Shown: positions 31,269 to 41,691, numbered from the stretch's first letter. The stretch is 64,000 nucleotides of DNA from Candidatus Cottocaccamicrobium excrementipullorum (GCA_018713255.1 DVFL01000015.1:121651-185650); one strand, 5' to 3'. Program-made: numbers and translations. The notes: generated by a model from the sequence alone, not told the origin.

Positions 31269-32566
31269 ACGTCCTCTTTCTGGAAGCGTACATGGATGGA
31301 ATTGGCATGAGCTGTCAGCTGCTCCGCAGAGGCAAACTGTTCGATTTCTTCATGAACTTTCTCCAGTGCTTCTCTAGAATAATAAATAATGCTGGACTTT
31401 TTAATGAAATCATCAACTCCAAGAGGAGAGAAAAATCTGGCGGTGCCGTTGGTGGGAAGCACATGGTTGGGACCGGCAAAATAATCGCCTAAAGGCTCAG
31501 AACTGTACTCTCCAATAAAAATAGCTCCTGCATTGCGGATTTTCGTCATAACCTCAAAAGGATTTTTCGTGGCGATTTCCAAATGTTCAGAGGCGATGTC
31601 GTTGGCGGTTTCAATGGCTTCTTCCAGAGAATCCACCACCAGAATGTATCCGTAATTTTCCAAAGATTTTTCCAAAATCGCTTTCCGGGAAAGCTGACCT
31701 AAAAAGAGATCTACTTCTTTGGATACTGCCTGGGCAAGAGCCATGCTGTCTGTCACCAGGATAGCGCTGGCCAGTTCATCATGCTCCGCCTGGCTTAATA
31801 GATCGGCAGCCACGTACCGAGGGTTGGCGGATTCGTCAGCAATAACCAGAATCTCGCTGGGACCGGCAATGCTGTCAATGCTGACGTGACCGTATACAGC
31901 TTTTTTGGCCAGGGCAACGAAAATATTGCCAGGTCCAACGATTTTGTCTACTCGGGGAATCGATTGGGTGCCAAATGCCAATGCTGCCACCGCCTGAGCG
32001 CCGCCGACTTTATAAACCTCTCTTACTCCTGCCAGGTAAGCCGCCGTTAAGGTTACAGGATTAACCTTGCCGTCTGCTCCTGGGGGCGTAGTCATGATGA
32101 TCCGGTCTACCCCTGCCACCTTTGCAGGTACAATATTCATCAGTACCGTGGAGGGATAAGCCGCTTTCCCGCCGGGCACATATACGCCTACCCGCTCTAA
32201 GGGAGTGATCTTCTGCCCTAAAATAGTTCCGTCAGGCCGGCTGGAAAACCAGCTCTGGCGCAGCTGTCTTCTATGGTGATCTTCAATATTCGCCATAGAT
32301 TTTATCATCACCTCAATGAGCTGAGGATCTACACTTTCCATAGCCTGGCGGATTTCTTCCTCTGTTACTCGAATATTGTCTGCAGAAATATCTGCATGGT
32401 CAAATTTTTTGGTGTACTCAAAAACCGCCTGGTCCTTTCTGTTTTTTACATCCTCCACGATTGCTTCAACCGTCTGGGCATACTGGCCGTACTGATTCGG
32501 GTCCCGTTTCAGGAGACCTTCAAGAATATTATTTTTCTTTTCCTCATCCAGCTGAATGATTCTCAT
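31265..32566 (-). CDS. hisD: Histidinol dehydrogenase
   Basis: Zinc enzyme that oxidises histidinol to histidine in two NAD-dependent steps. Shows [66 protein letters not shown] (metal-binding Gln/His) and SEHLEI; 433 residues. AAGGAGG lies upstream of the ATG, and the gene overlaps both neighbours slightly. Confidence 0.96.
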   Translation of the reverse strand: MRIIQLDEEKKNNILEGLLKRDPNQYGQYAQTVEAIVEDVKNRKDQAVFEYTKKFDHADISADNIRVTEEEIRQAMESVDPQLIEVMIKSMANIEDHHRRQLRQSWFSSRPDGTILGQKITPLERVGVYVPGGKAAYPSTVLMNIVPAKVAGVDRIIMTTPPGADGKVNPVTLTAAYLAGVREVYKVGGAQAVAALAFGTQSIPRVDKIVGPGNIFVALAKKAVYGHVSIDSIAGPSEILVIADESANPRYVAADLLSQAEHDELASAILVTDSMALAQAVSKEVDLFLGQLSRKAILEKSLENYGYILVVDSLEEAIETANDIASEHLEIATKNPFEVMTKIRNAGAIFIGEYSSEPLGDYFAGPNHVLPTNGTARFFSPLGVDDFIKKSSIIYYSREALEKVHEEIEQFASAEQLTAHANSIHVRFQKEDV

Positions 32567-33213
32567 TTCTGCTCCTCCTTCAGTTGATTTTGTATTTCAC
32601 GAATAATCCGGGAGATTCGTTCATTCTCCCGTTTCATACTTACTTGGTTAACTACCATGCGGGCAGAAAGACCGCAGATTTCTTCCAGCACCACCAGTCC
32701 ATTTTCCCGCAGGGTGCTTCCCGTTTCTACAATGTCTACGATTACGTCGGCAAGGCCCACAATAGGGGCAAGCTCGATGGAACCGTTAAGCTTAATAATC
32801 TCTACTGTCTGGTATTTCCGGTTGTAAAAATAGTCTTTGGCGATCCGGGGATATTTCGTGGCTACCCGGATCAGCTCATGATGGTTCAGCCGCTCTCTGG
32901 CAGATTCCGGACCGCACACACACATCCTGCACTTCCCGGTTTTCAGGTCGAGAACCTCATAAAGTTTTCGTCCTTCTTCAAGAATTGTATCCTTTCCCAC
33001 AATTCCAATATCAGCCGCGCCGTATTCTACATAAGTGGGCACATCATTTGCTTTTGCCAGAAAGAAGCGCATGCCCAGTTCCTCATTGACAAAAATCAGC
33101 TTTCTGGAGGATTTATCCTTCATTTCCGGACAGCTGATCCCGATTTGTTCAAATAGTTCCATGGCCTTTCCAGCAAGTCTGCCTTTAGCCAGGGCTACGG
33201 TTAAGTACCTCAT
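32563..33213 (-). CDS. hisG: ATP phosphoribosyltransferase, short form
   Basis: First enzyme of histidine biosynthesis. The 216-residue short form lacks the C-terminal histidine-binding domain and needs HisZ, which is encoded directly upstream. Visible: [42 protein letters not shown] and the PRPP-binding [16 protein letters not shown] chose ATG 33213 because AAGGAGG is correctly spaced there; seven upstream codons are open but overlap hisZ. Confidence 0.94.
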   Translation of the reverse strand: MRYLTVALAKGRLAGKAMELFEQIGISCPEMKDKSSRKLIFVNEELGMRFFLAKANDVPTYVEYGAADIGIVGKDTILEEGRKLYEVLDLKTGKCRMCVCGPESARERLNHHELIRVATKYPRIAKDYFYNRKYQTVEIIKLNGSIELAPIVGLADVIVDIVETGSTLRENGLVVLEEICGLSARMVVNQVSMKRENERISRIIREIQNQLKEEQK

Positions 33214-33223
33214 TTGATCCTCC

Positions 33224-34492
33224 TTACTCTTCATTCAAGTATTCTGCCATGGGGATTTCATGAGAATTCCCTGTTCTGGCGTCGTATGCTCTTACCATCT
33301 TGCCATCGCCATGAACGTAGAGCAGATTGACCATGCCGCCGCGGAGAGCCATGTTAAGGTAATCCTGAAGTGCAGGCGTCTGGTGCCGGCGCTGGAACTG
33401 CACTTGAAAATTCAGCCGCCGGAAATGTCTGGCCAGGCAGATGGCCGGTTTCCTGGCGGAAACGTCAAAGAGGATCATGGTATTTGGCTTTTCTACGGGA
33501 AGCGTTAGATCTTGACTGGAAAGCGCCATCAGCAGCCGATCTACCACAATCGCAAAGCCCACAGCCGGAGCTTTCTTGCCGAACTGTTCCAACAGCCGGT
33601 CGTATCGGCCGCCAGTCACAATATAATCTCCCGTGCCATAGGTATACGCTTTAAAAATAATCCCAGTGTAATACTGGTATTTGCTTAACATTCCAAGATC
33701 AAAGGAGATATAGTCGGACAGTCCGTAATGTTCTAAAATCTGATGAACCTTTTCCAGCCGGTCAATGGCGAACAAAGCCCGTTGATTGGTGGTCATGGCT
33801 CTTGCTTCTCGGATCTGTTCAATGGATCCGAACAGCTTGGGAAGCTTAAGAAACAAAGCTTTCAGGTCATCTTTAATCTCTACCGCGTTTAACAGCTCTT
33901 CTACGCCGAAAAAGTTTTTATTTTCAATCAGCTCGCGAAGTTCATCCTGAGTAGACTGGTCTAAGCCGGCTTCCTCCACCAGACCGCGGTAAAATTCTAC
34001 CTGGCCAAGTTCCACCTGAAACTCTTTCAGTCCAGCTGATTTCAAACAATCCGCCACCATGGCGATCATTTCGGCATCTGCATCGCTGGAGTCATCTCCG
34101 ATCATCTCCGCACCGGTCTGGGTGGTTTCTTTCAGCCTTCCTTGATAACTGAAATTATTGGTATACGTTCGTTCCAGGTAGCAAAGGCGTATGGGCATGG
34201 TTTCTTCTGAAAAATACTTGGAAACGCATCGGGCGATAGCGGGGGTCATATCAGGCTTAAGCACCAGTGTGTTGTTGTCACGGTCGAAAAATTTAAACAT
34301 TTCCCGAGAGCTGACGCTTCCCCGGTCTTTACTGAAAATATCGAAAAATTCGAAGGCGGGGGTTTCAATATGCTGGTATCCGTAAAGGTACAAGGTTTTT
34401 AAGATCTGCTCCTGCACCTTAAGTTTTTGCCGGCATTCATCGCCATAAATATCCCGGACACCTTCCGGGGTGTGAATCAGTTGATTGGCCAT
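33224..34492 (-). CDS. hisZ: ATP phosphoribosyltransferase regulatory subunit HisZ
   Basis: Resembles class II histidyl-tRNA synthetase: the motif 2-like region [11 protein letters not shown] is present here as [17 protein letters not shown], then [17 protein letters not shown] and [12 protein letters not shown]. It has no anticodon-binding domain of a full synthetase and sits first in the his operon next to short HisG, which identifies it as HisZ (histidine-responsive regulator and essential partner). 422 residues. Confidence 0.92.
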   Translation of the reverse strand: MANQLIHTPEGVRDIYGDECRQKLKVQEQILKTLYLYGYQHIETPAFEFFDIFSKDRGSVSSREMFKFFDRDNNTLVLKPDMTPAIARCVSKYFSEETMPIRLCYLERTYTNNFSYQGRLKETTQTGAEMIGDDSSDADAEMIAMVADCLKSAGLKEFQVELGQVEFYRGLVEEAGLDQSTQDELRELIENKNFFGVEELLNAVEIKDDLKALFLKLPKLFGSIEQIREARAMTTNQRALFAIDRLEKVHQILEHYGLSDYISFDLGMLSKYQYYTGIIFKAYTYGTGDYIVTGGRYDRLLEQFGKKAPAVGFAIVVDRLLMALSSQDLTLPVEKPNTMILFDVSARKPAICLARHFRRLNFQVQFQRRHQTPALQDYLNMALRGGMVNLLYVHGDGKMVRAYDARTGNSHEIPMAEYLNEE

Positions 34493-34513
34493 TTCTTCTC
34501 CTTCATCTGACCA

Positions 34514-34550
34514 GAAAGCGGTCTCATCTTTGCAGAGAACCTTCGCTTTC
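34514..34550 (-). promoter_or_regulatory. Stem-loop in the his operon leader
   Basis: GAAAGCG and CGCTTTC enclose an inner GGTTCTC/GAGACC pairing. It lies in the 90-base leader between promoter and hisZ. No T-box signature or His-codon leader peptide is visible; role unknown. Confidence 0.5.
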
Positions 34551-34585
34551 GTATGGTACAGTGCTAATTTAATAACGTGCTTTTT

Positions 34586-34614
34586 ATTATAGGAGACGCC
34601 CCCTTATTTGTCAA
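34586..34614 (-). promoter_or_regulatory. his operon promoter, -35 box inside the end of recU
   Basis: On the minus strand a perfect consensus: TTGACA (34614-34609), 17-base spacer, TATAAT (34591-34586). The -35 box lies in the last codons of recU, so his transcription can start without a separate intergenic region. Confidence 0.9.
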
Positions 34615-35149
34615 CCAGATCTTTCCTTTCCAGATCCTTTTTCAGCGGTTCTAGATAATGAATCAGCATGTCCCGATGAGCGCGTACCGCATAGCTGCGG
34701 TCGATTTCCTGGTAGGTGAAGCTTTTTCGTCCGCCTTTTTCCATCCGGTCCCAGAAAAAAGCAATGTGATCAAAGGGAAGATAATATACTTCATTCTTTC
34801 CCGTAAAGGAAAGAAGAATAAACGCGATGCCTTTTTGCCGTTCAAATTCCCGCATAAAGGCGACCTGATGTGGATGGATATTATGGAGGGGAAAGGTTTC
34901 TGTCCGGCATTCTTTTGCATCAAAGCACACGGGAATTCCTTGAACTACGCCGATGTAATCCACAGTACTCTTCTGATCAAAGTACGCCAGCGTAATATGC
35001 CGGCTAGCCTTATCGATTTCAATGGGAGTAATCGGGGTGGGGATCTTCTGGATCAGCGCCAGCCCTTTTTCCCGATAGCTGTCATTTGTATGGTTGATCA
35101 AATCTTCCAGTCCGGAGCCGCGCAGGCCCCGGGTGTGCCAGGTTCCCAT
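34604..35149 (-). CDS. recU: Holliday junction resolvase RecU
   Basis: Cleaves four-way DNA junctions during recombination and segregation in Firmicutes. The 181-residue form starts MGTWHTRGLRGSGLEDLINHTN and keeps the nuclease signature STVDYIGVVQGIPVCFDAKEC, plus FPLHNIHPHQVAFM and GGRKSFTYQEI. It lacks the longer N-terminal arm of B. subtilis RecU. Its neighbours (trpS, his operon) differ from the usual partner ponA. Confidence 0.92.
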   Translation of the reverse strand: MGTWHTRGLRGSGLEDLINHTNDSYREKGLALIQKIPTPITPIEIDKASRHITLAYFDQKSTVDYIGVVQGIPVCFDAKECRTETFPLHNIHPHQVAFMREFERQKGIAFILLSFTGKNEVYYLPFDHIAFFWDRMEKGGRKSFTYQEIDRSYAVRAHRDMLIHYLEPLKKDLERKDLVDK

Positions 35150-35213
35150 AATCTGCTCCTTCCGTTTAAACGGCAGATCTTGTGATAAAGAAGATCCTGC
35201 CTGGATTCATCAG

Positions 35214-35252
35214 GAAAAGGCGTTGCCCCGGTGATTTTTCCGTGGCAGCGCC
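35214..35252 (-). terminator. Terminator after trpS
   Basis: GGCGTTGCC (35219-35227) and GGCAGCGCC (35244-35252) form a stem with one mismatch; on the minus strand TTTTCC follows. Confidence 0.65.
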
Positions 35253-35274
35253 CTTATCCATTCCCTTTCGGGCA

Positions 35275-36363
35275 TCATTCATTTCCGTATCGTTTTGCCT
35301 GTTCTGTAATCAGGGCCTGGTCCTCAAAATAGTTGATTTTCATGGCTCGTTTTACTCTGGCAAGGGTCTGGGCAGCTACTGCCTCAGCCTTTTTGCTGCC
35401 CTCTTCCAGCATGCGGTATACCGCTGGAATATCCTTTTCAAAGGCTTTTCTCCGCTCACGGATAGGAGCAAGCTCTTCCTGGATTACCTTATTTAAGAAT
35501 TTCTTTACTTTAACATCGCCTAAGCCGCCGCGGGTATAATGAGCTTTCAGCTCGTCCAGATTTTTATATTCTGGAAGGTAACGCTCGAAATGCTCATCCC
35601 GGCAGAAGGCGTCTAAATAGATGAATACCGGATTTCCTTCCACCTGTCCGGGATCCTCTACCCGCAGATGATTTGGATCTGTAAACATTGACATAATCTT
35701 TTTCCGCACATCTTCTTCTGAATCAGACAGGAAAATGCAGTTCCCAAGGGATTTACTCATTTTGGCCTTTCCGTCAATGCCAGGCAGACGGAGGCAGGCT
35801 TTGTTGTCTGGAAGAAGAATCTCCGGCATCACCAGGGTTTCTCCGTATACCGTGTTGAATTTATGGACAATCTCTCTGGTCTGTTCCAGCATAGGCATTT
35901 GGTCCTCTCCCACGGGTACCGTGGTAGCATCGAATGCGGTGATATCTGCCGCCTGGCTGATGGGATAAGTAAAAAAGCCTACTGGAATGCTGGCTTCGAA
36001 ATTGCGCATCTGAATTTCTGATTTTACGGTAGGATTCCGCTGAAGCCGAGACACCGTAACCAGATTCATATAGTAAAAGGACAGTTCGCAAAGTTCCGGC
36101 ACCTGAGACTGGATAAACAAGGTAGATTTTTCCGGATCAAGGCCTACAGATAAGTAATCTAAGGCTACTTCAATGATATTCTGGCGGACCTTTTCTGGAT
36201 TATCTGCATTGTCCGTAAGAGCCTGAGCATCTGCGATCATAATAAAAATCTGATCATAACCGCCGGAATTCTGAAGTTCTACTCTGCGCTTTAACGAACC
36301 CACGTAATGGCCTACATGAAGCTTTCCCGTGGGTCTGTCGCCTGTTAAAATAATTTTTCCCAT
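35275..36363 (-). CDS. trpS: Tryptophanyl-tRNA synthetase
   Basis: Charges tRNA-Trp. Class I signatures are [11 protein letters not shown] (HIGH-like) and KMSKSLGN (KMSKS). DRPTGKL at the start and [10 protein letters not shown] and [12 protein letters not shown] in the middle are typical of bacterial TrpRS. At 362 residues it is slightly longer than the common form. Own promoter upstream, terminator downstream. Confidence 0.95.
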   Translation of the reverse strand: MGKIILTGDRPTGKLHVGHYVGSLKRRVELQNSGGYDQIFIMIADAQALTDNADNPEKVRQNIIEVALDYLSVGLDPEKSTLFIQSQVPELCELSFYYMNLVTVSRLQRNPTVKSEIQMRNFEASIPVGFFTYPISQAADITAFDATTVPVGEDQMPMLEQTREIVHKFNTVYGETLVMPEILLPDNKACLRLPGIDGKAKMSKSLGNCIFLSDSEEDVRKKIMSMFTDPNHLRVEDPGQVEGNPVFIYLDAFCRDEHFERYLPEYKNLDELKAHYTRGGLGDVKVKKFLNKVIQEELAPIRERRKAFEKDIPAVYRMLEEGSKKAEAVAAQTLARVKRAMKINYFEDQALITEQAKRYGNE

Positions 36364-36402
36364 AGTTGTATATTCCTTCCAATCTGTTGTTCAATATTTA
36401 TT

Positions 36403-36431
36403 ACTATACCGCCCGGCGGTAAGGATGTCAA
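36403..36431 (-). promoter_or_regulatory. trpS promoter, -35 box at the end of the RluA gene
   Basis: Minus strand TTGACA (36431-36426), 17-base spacer, TATAGT (36408-36403). The -35 box overlaps the RluA-family stop codon. No T-box was found in the roughly 35-base leader. Confidence 0.88.
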
Positions 36432-37420
36432 GGGTAAGGCCTGAACTGTTCTCCCTCCTGAATTCGCTGAAAAGCAGGGGGAAGAGGCGCAAAAAATGTT
36501 TTGCCGCTTAAGTCATCTAACGGCTTTGGGAGAACGGGAAGTTTAAGCTTCCAGGAATGAAGAAGCTGACTTTTGACCCCGTATTTTTTCAGCACCATTG
36601 CATTAAGTTCAGGATCGCCGTATTTGTAATCTCCTAAAATAGGATGTCCCATGGAGGACAGGTGAGCGCGGATCTGATGGGTTCTTCCTGTGATCAGCGT
36701 TACCATTAAAAGGGTGAATTGCTCATTGCCTGAGAGGGGAAGGTATTCTGTCATAATCGGGACGCTGCCTTCCTGCTCCAGCGGGGAAATGGTCACCTGG
36801 TTGGTGGCTTCGTCTTTTTTCAGAAATCCCGCAGCCACCGTTCTCTCTGTGATTTTACCTGCCACGATGCACTGATAATATTTATGAATGCTTCTGTCTT
36901 TAAACACCTCAGACATAATCTGCAGTCCCGCCAGAGATTTTCCTGCAACTACCAGTCCGCTTGTGTTGCGGTCCAGCCGGTTGCACACAGAGGGGCGGAA
37001 AGTTTTCAGCTGCTCTGGCGGCATATGGCGGGATTCAATGAGGTAGTTGATTACCGCTTCCACTAGGGAATAGTCTGTTTCTCTGGCTTTTTGCGACAGC
37101 ATCCCTGCAGGTTTATTGACAATGAGAATATGTTTGTTCTCAAAAATGACCTCTAGATGGTTTCTTCTTTTGGCAGAATCAGCCTGGGGAAGAGCCGGGG
37201 TCTTGGAAAATTTTTCAATGGTTTCGTCGGAAAGAAAAAGCTGAATCTCATCTCCGGAGGACAGTTTCTCTGCGCCTTCGCATTTTTTCCGGTTCAGGGT
37301 AATGTTTTTTTTCCGCATCATTTTATAAAGAAAGCTTTTTGGCGCCTGATTTAAGTACTTTGAAAGAAGTTTGTCCAGACGCTGTCCTGCTTCGTTTTCA
37401 CTTACGGTTAAGGTCTGCAT
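36428..37420 (-). CDS. RluA-family pseudouridine synthase
   Basis: This 330-residue enzyme has an N-terminal S4 RNA-binding domain (QRLDKLLSKYLNQAPKSFLYKMMRKKNITLNRKKC). The catalytic domain contains NRLDRNTSGLVVAGKS, where Asp is the nucleophile, followed by TGRTHQIRAHLSSMGHPILGDYKYG. It is of RluC/RluD type and probably modifies 23S rRNA; the exact uridines cannot be read from sequence. Confidence 0.92.
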   Translation of the reverse strand: MQTLTVSENEAGQRLDKLLSKYLNQAPKSFLYKMMRKKNITLNRKKCEGAEKLSSGDEIQLFLSDETIEKFSKTPALPQADSAKRRNHLEVIFENKHILIVNKPAGMLSQKARETDYSLVEAVINYLIESRHMPPEQLKTFRPSVCNRLDRNTSGLVVAGKSLAGLQIMSEVFKDRSIHKYYQCIVAGKITERTVAAGFLKKDEATNQVTISPLEQEGSVPIMTEYLPLSGNEQFTLLMVTLITGRTHQIRAHLSSMGHPILGDYKYGDPELNAMVLKKYGVKSQLLHSWKLKLPVLPKPLDDLSGKTFFAPLPPAFQRIQEGEQFRPYP

Positions 37421-37472
37421 CCCAGTTTTCCTTTCTTTTGCAGAATTTGCTGATGTTTAGCCGAAGGGCAGC

Positions 37473-38045
37473 TTACATGGAAAGATTTTTCAAAAGATGT
37501 ACGGCATAGGAAAGTTCTTGGTTTTCGTTCCAATTAGAAACGGCTTTCAGCGAGGAAGCCCTCCGAAAAAATGCTTTTTCATCAGCAATTATTTTGAGGT
37601 GGGGGATGTTTCGATGGGCTTTTAATAATGCATTCAGCCCCTCTTCTGCTTTTTGGATTTTAATCTTTTTGCTGCTGCAGCAGCAGTATATTCCTGAAGG
37701 ATGAACGATAATAACATCCATGGGGATTACCGTTTCTCGGGTAGTGATAATCAGATCACAGAGCACTGGGAACTTTTCCTCCAATGGTTTGACTTGATCA
37801 TAAAATTTTCGGTCCGGCGTTCGGTAAGGCAGGGCGGCGAGGAAAGGCGCCGCCACATTGGCTGTGGGCAGCACAGATAGAATCGCCATGATGGTTAATA
37901 CGTTTTTTACAGATTCCTGACTTACGGCGCTTCTGATGGCTAGTTGAAGAAGAATGGCTCCCACGCCTGCGGCAATTTCCAGAAGCTGAATTTTTTTTCG
38001 GTGATCCCGATAACCGTAGCATCCCTTTGCCGGCGCTTTTTTCAT
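37473..38045 (-). CDS. Hypothetical protein with two membrane segments
   Basis: This 190-residue protein has a basic N-terminus (KKAPAKGCYGYRDHRKK), two adjacent hydrophobic helices (about 22-45 and 50-68) and a cytoplasmic part of about 115 residues. That part includes IIVHPSGIYCCCSSKKIKI, with a run of three Cys. I do not recognise the family. It is 10 bp downstream of the SDR gene and read in the same direction, so the two are probably cotranscribed. Confidence 0.75.
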   Translation of the reverse strand: MKKAPAKGCYGYRDHRKKIQLLEIAAGVGAILLQLAIRSAVSQESVKNVLTIMAILSVLPTANVAAPFLAALPYRTPDRKFYDQVKPLEEKFPVLCDLIITTRETVIPMDVIIVHPSGIYCCCSSKKIKIQKAEEGLNALLKAHRNIPHLKIIADEKAFFRRASSLKAVSNWNENQELSYAVHLLKNLSM

Positions 38046-38055
38046 ATGTTTTTCC

Positions 38056-38829
38056 TCATTTCTTTTTGTGATTTCTTCCCCAAAGATTCAGAATCCAGGA
38101 ATGGGGAATGACGCTGGCCCCAGCAAAAAACAGTTTCATCCAAATTCCATAAATGGAGAGGGGTTTTCCTGCGGCGCTGTCATACAGAGCTTTTTTCACT
38201 ACCTTTTCCGGATCTGCCATAACAAGGCGTTTATATTCAGGTATCTGCCCTGTTGTTTCCGCAATCTGAAAAAATTCCGTATTGACCGGTCCTGGGCAGA
38301 CGGCGGTAACGCAAATCTGCTTGGATTTAAGCTCTGCATTCAGAGCCTGACTGTAGCTCAGCACAAAAGCCTTGGTGGCAGCGTAAACAGCAAAACGAGG
38401 CTGAGGCAGAAAGGCTGCGGCGGAAGCGAACTGAATTATTCTGCTGTTCTTTCCCAGATAAGGCAGCACCAGATGGGTGACAGTACAAAGCGCCTGGCAA
38501 TTTAACTGAATCATTCCGCCCTCGTCTTCCAGAGGCAGAGAACCAACATCTCCAATTTTTCCAAAACCGGCGGCGTTTACCAGAAAAAGCACTTTGGGCC
38601 TCTCCTTTTCCAGCGCCATTTTCAGCCCTTCCAGCTGAATCCTGTCCGTAATATCCATGGGAAAGATCCGAAGGCTGGCAGGAATTTTGCCTTTCAGCTC
38701 TTCCATGGGCTCTTTTCTCCGGGCAATCAGCCAAAGCTCATCTAGATATTTTCCATACCGGCAGGCAAGCTGTACCGCCGTTTCTTTCCCCATGCCGGAA
38801 GATGCTCCGGTAATTACTGCAATCCGCAT
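38056..38829 (-). CDS. Short-chain dehydrogenase/reductase
   Basis: This 257-residue classical SDR has the cofactor motif TGASSGMGKETA, the NAAGFG segment and the catalytic YAATKAF (Tyr-x-x-x-Lys), preceded by Ser-containing IQFASAAAFLPQPRF. The ending FFAGASVIPHSWILNLWGR suggests membrane association, as in DltE-like or lipid-acting SDRs. Substrate unknown. Confidence 0.9.
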   Translation of the reverse strand: MRIAVITGASSGMGKETAVQLACRYGKYLDELWLIARRKEPMEELKGKIPASLRIFPMDITDRIQLEGLKMALEKERPKVLFLVNAAGFGKIGDVGSLPLEDEGGMIQLNCQALCTVTHLVLPYLGKNSRIIQFASAAAFLPQPRFAVYAATKAFVLSYSQALNAELKSKQICVTAVCPGPVNTEFFQIAETTGQIPEYKRLVMADPEKVVKKALYDSAAGKPLSIYGIWMKLFFAGASVIPHSWILNLWGRNHKKK

Positions 38830-38884
38830 CTATATTTCCTTCTTTCTTGAACAGCTGAGGGCAAATGCCTCTCCTGCATTTTGA

Positions 38885-39541
38885 TTATGACAGCAGTTCC
38901 AGGTAATCATGAATGAAAAAGTCCGCCAGGTCTTCTTTCTCCTGACGAAGATTTTTTGAGGAGCGGTCATCCACCGCCACTACGGTCATGCCGGCAGATT
39001 TTCCTGCTTGGATCCCTGCCGGAACATCTTCAAACACCAGACAGGCTTTGGGATCAGCCTGAAGACGCTTCGCCACCTGAAGATAAATATCCGGAGCAGG
39101 TTTTCCCATGGCTACTTCACATCCGGTGGTAATATTTGAAAAATACCGGCCAATCTTTAAGGCCTCCAGCACTGCGTCTACAATTTCACGTCCATTGCTG
39201 GTGGCAATGCCCATCGGTATTTTTTGGCTGCTTAAATAATTCAGAAACTGTTCTGCACCTTTTTTGAGAGGCACCTGAGTACGGTATTTGTCAATGGACA
39301 TTTTCGTCCATTCTGCTTTAATTTCCTCAGGAGAATCCGAAAGAGCAAACCGGCTTTTAAAGTATAAAGCGGTTTCTGAAAAGCTCATTCCTTCTACAAT
39401 TCTTCCTAAATCCGGAGGACAGGGAATGCCAAAACGGCCCAGGTATTCAATATCAATCGCTTCCCACATCCACATGGAATCCACCAGGGTGCCGTCAAGA
39501 TCAAAAATAACCGCTTTTTTATCTGCTAATATCCTGTTCAT
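38885..39541 (-). CDS. HAD-superfamily phosphatase/phosphoglucomutase-like
   Basis: Motif I DLDGTLVDS, motif II GIATSNG, and motif III/IV region GKPAPDIYL...CLVFEDVPAGIQAGKSAGMTVVAVDD place it in the beta-phosphoglucomutase-like HAD subgroup (cap after motif I). ATG 39541 is preferred because GAGGAA is seven bases away; upstream codons overlap the RsuA gene. It overlaps that gene by 23 bases. Substrate not determinable. Confidence 0.9.
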   Translation of the reverse strand: MNRILADKKAVIFDLDGTLVDSMWMWEAIDIEYLGRFGIPCPPDLGRIVEGMSFSETALYFKSRFALSDSPEEIKAEWTKMSIDKYRTQVPLKKGAEQFLNYLSSQKIPMGIATSNGREIVDAVLEALKIGRYFSNITTGCEVAMGKPAPDIYLQVAKRLQADPKACLVFEDVPAGIQAGKSAGMTVVAVDDRSSKNLRQEKEDLADFFIHDYLELLS

Positions 39542-40268
39542 GATCATCTTCCTCAACCATTAATTTTTTTCTCTCCTCCAGGGTCAGCGGGCGGCTTTCT
39601 CCTGGCTTAAGTCCTTCGTCCAGAGTCAGGGGGCCCATGGAAAGGCGTTTGAGATACGTCACTTCACATCCTAAAGCAATGGCCATACGTTTTACCTGAT
39701 GGAATTTGCCTTCATGAAGAGTAAGGCGGATCTGGCAGGTGCCTTTTTCTTCGTGAAGAATTTCCAGATCTGCCGGAAGGGTTTTGGTTCCGTCTTCCAG
39801 GATAAGCCCTTCTTTCACCTGAGACACGGCATCAGTGGGAAGTGTTCCTTTAAGAGAAGCCAGATATACCTTGTCCACATGTTTTTTCGGCGAAAGGAGC
39901 CGGTGTGCCAGGGCGCCGTCGTTTGTAATAAGCAAAAGGCCTTCTGTGTCGATGTCCAGCCGCCCCACAGGAAACAAATCCTTCCGTTTAGCCTGGGGAA
40001 GAAGATCCAGCACAGTGGTATGCCGGCTGTCTTCTGTGGCGGAAATTACTCCTGAGGGTTTATTCATCAGGTAATATTCAAACGCTTCATAAACCACCGG
40101 CTTTCCGTCAATTTCTACCAGATCTGCATCCTGGTCAATTTTTCGGTCTGCTTTTTTTTCCGTCTGTCCGTTTACCCGGATCCGGCCTTTTTTGGCCATC
40201 TCCTTAATCTGACTTCTGGTGCCTGCTCCCATTTCTCCTAATAATTTGTCTAACCGAATGGGTTTCAT
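39519..40268 (-). CDS. RsuA/RluB-family pseudouridine synthase
   Basis: This 249-residue enzyme has an S4 domain (IRLDKLLGEMGAGTRSQIKEMAKKGRIRVNG) and the catalytic motif GRLDIDTEGLLLITNDG, then KVYLASLKG and HEGKFHQVKRMAIALG. YLMNKPSGVISATED and HTTVLDLLP favour RsuA (16S rRNA U516) over RluB. Start upstream ATG with AAAGGAGC. Confidence 0.92.
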   Translation of the reverse strand: MKPIRLDKLLGEMGAGTRSQIKEMAKKGRIRVNGQTEKKADRKIDQDADLVEIDGKPVVYEAFEYYLMNKPSGVISATEDSRHTTVLDLLPQAKRKDLFPVGRLDIDTEGLLLITNDGALAHRLLSPKKHVDKVYLASLKGTLPTDAVSQVKEGLILEDGTKTLPADLEILHEEKGTCQIRLTLHEGKFHQVKRMAIALGCEVTYLKRLSMGPLTLDEGLKPGESRPLTLEERKKLMVEEDDHEQDISR

Positions 40269-40293
40269 GGTTTTTGCTCCTTTATCTTTCTGC

Positions 40294-41691
40294 TCAGACG
40301 TAACGCCAGCCTGGGCAGTATTTATTCTTTAACAGAGGACCGGCTTCTTTTGCCCAGCCCAGAGGAAATTCTTCGGTGCATATCAAACGCCAGCCTTTTT
40401 TGCCCTGCTCCGCAGGAGTTAAGGAAATGGATTCTCCTTTCAGATACCGGATTACTCTTGGATCATCATGGGCAAGACGGAGACTTCCCTCCCATTGCTC
40501 CGGCTTAAGGGCCATGGCCAGCGCCTGAGAAGGCTGAAATCGATCCTTTTTGATTTCTCCCAGGAGAAGGCCTGTCCGAAGAAAGCGAAGTCTGGTGCGA
40601 TCATCAAATTCCGGCGGGAGAAGATAAAGATTCTCTCCGACTTGTTTAATGGAGTATTCTTTTAAGGAAAGATCAAATCCGCCTCTTTTCGCCGGCTTAA
40701 GCTGATCCATAAATTCCAGAAAAGAAGCAGGAAGAGAAGGATTATTCTTCCTTCCAGTCGAATAAACGTGCTCTAAAGAACCCTCTTCCCGAGCAGGACC
40801 GGCCTTTTTTAAAAGAGCCAGGAAGTGCCCTTCCCCCTGGATCCGATGTGGGAACAGCCGGAGAACGCCGGGGAGATCGATTCCTGGGAAAGCGCCGGGA
40901 AATTGCTCCAGCGGCTTTAGGGAAAACTCTGGAAACTGTTCCAGGAGGAATCGGATATTGTCTTCATTTTCCTCGGGGGAGAAGGTACAAGTGGAATATA
41001 AAAGAAGTCCTCCAGGCTTCAGCATCGCTGCTGCTGCAGAGAGAATCTTTTTCTGGAGGGGCGCATAATAAGAGGGCCCTTTGTTGATCCAGTCCTTTAC
41101 CATCTCGGGTTCTCTGCGGAACATTCCCTCTCCGGAACAAGGGGCGTCCACTAAAATTTTGTCAAAGAATTCTGGAAGTACCTGGGCCAAATGTTCCGGG
41201 TCTTCACTGGTAACGCAAAGATTGGGAATGCCCCACAATTCCAGATTTTTTACTAAAGCTCTTGCCCGGGAAGCACTGATATCATTCGCCCAGAGCAGGC
41301 CCTTTCCCTTTAATCTGGCTCCAAGCTCTGTGGCTTTCCCTCCAGGAGCGGCGCATAAATCCAAAACTCGGTCTCCGGGCAAAACAGGAAGACGGCTGGC
41401 CGGAGTCATGGCACTTGGTTCCTGAAGATAATAAAGACCGGCATAATAATACGGATCCTTAGCTGCCTGCCATGGGCCATCCAGATAGTAGCCGTTGGAA
41501 ATCCACGGCACCGGTTTTAAGGGCTGCCCTGCAAGGGCGGGAAATTCCCCAGCGGGTAGTTTGCGCTCATTTACCCGCAGTCCTTTGGAAGAAGGCTGAC
41601 TGAAGGACGCTAAATAATCTTCATATTCTGGACCGAGAAGAGATTTCATCCGGGTCAAATAATCCTGAGGAAGTTTTTCTGCTTTTAACAT
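40294..41691 (-). CDS. RsmF/NOL1-NOP2-sun family rRNA m5C methyltransferase
   Basis: SAM-dependent cytosine-C5 methyltransferase. The SAM site DLCAAPGGKATEL, the catalytic Cys motifs DAPCSGEGMFRR (motif IV) and STCTFSPEENEDN (motif VI), and a C-terminal PUA-like region (about 300-465) fit the RsmF (YebU) group, which modifies 16S rRNA. 465 residues. The exact target nucleotide is inferred. Confidence 0.9.
   Translation of the reverse strand: MLKAEKLPQDYLTRMKSLLGPEYEDYLASFSQPSSKGLRVNERKLPAGEFPALAGQPLKPVPWISNGYYLDGPWQAAKDPYYYAGLYYLQEPSAMTPASRLPVLPGDRVLDLCAAPGGKATELGARLKGKGLLWANDISASRARALVKNLELWGIPNLCVTSEDPEHLAQVLPEFFDKILVDAPCSGEGMFRREPEMVKDWINKGPSYYAPLQKKILSAAAAMLKPGGLLLYSTCTFSPEENEDNIRFLLEQFPEFSLKPLEQFPGAFPGIDLPGVLRLFPHRIQGEGHFLALLKKAGPAREEGSLEHVYSTGRKNNPSLPASFLEFMDQLKPAKRGGFDLSLKEYSIKQVGENLYLLPPEFDDRTRLRFLRTGLLLGEIKKDRFQPSQALAMALKPEQWEGSLRLAHDDPRVIRYLKGESISLTPAEQGKKGWRLICTEEFPLGWAKEAGPLLKNKYCPGWRYV

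Noticed and set aside
34493..34585. T-box or histidine attenuator in the his leader
   Set aside because: Leader is about 90 bases, without T-box core, His-codon run or terminator/antiterminator pair; only one stem-loop is seen.
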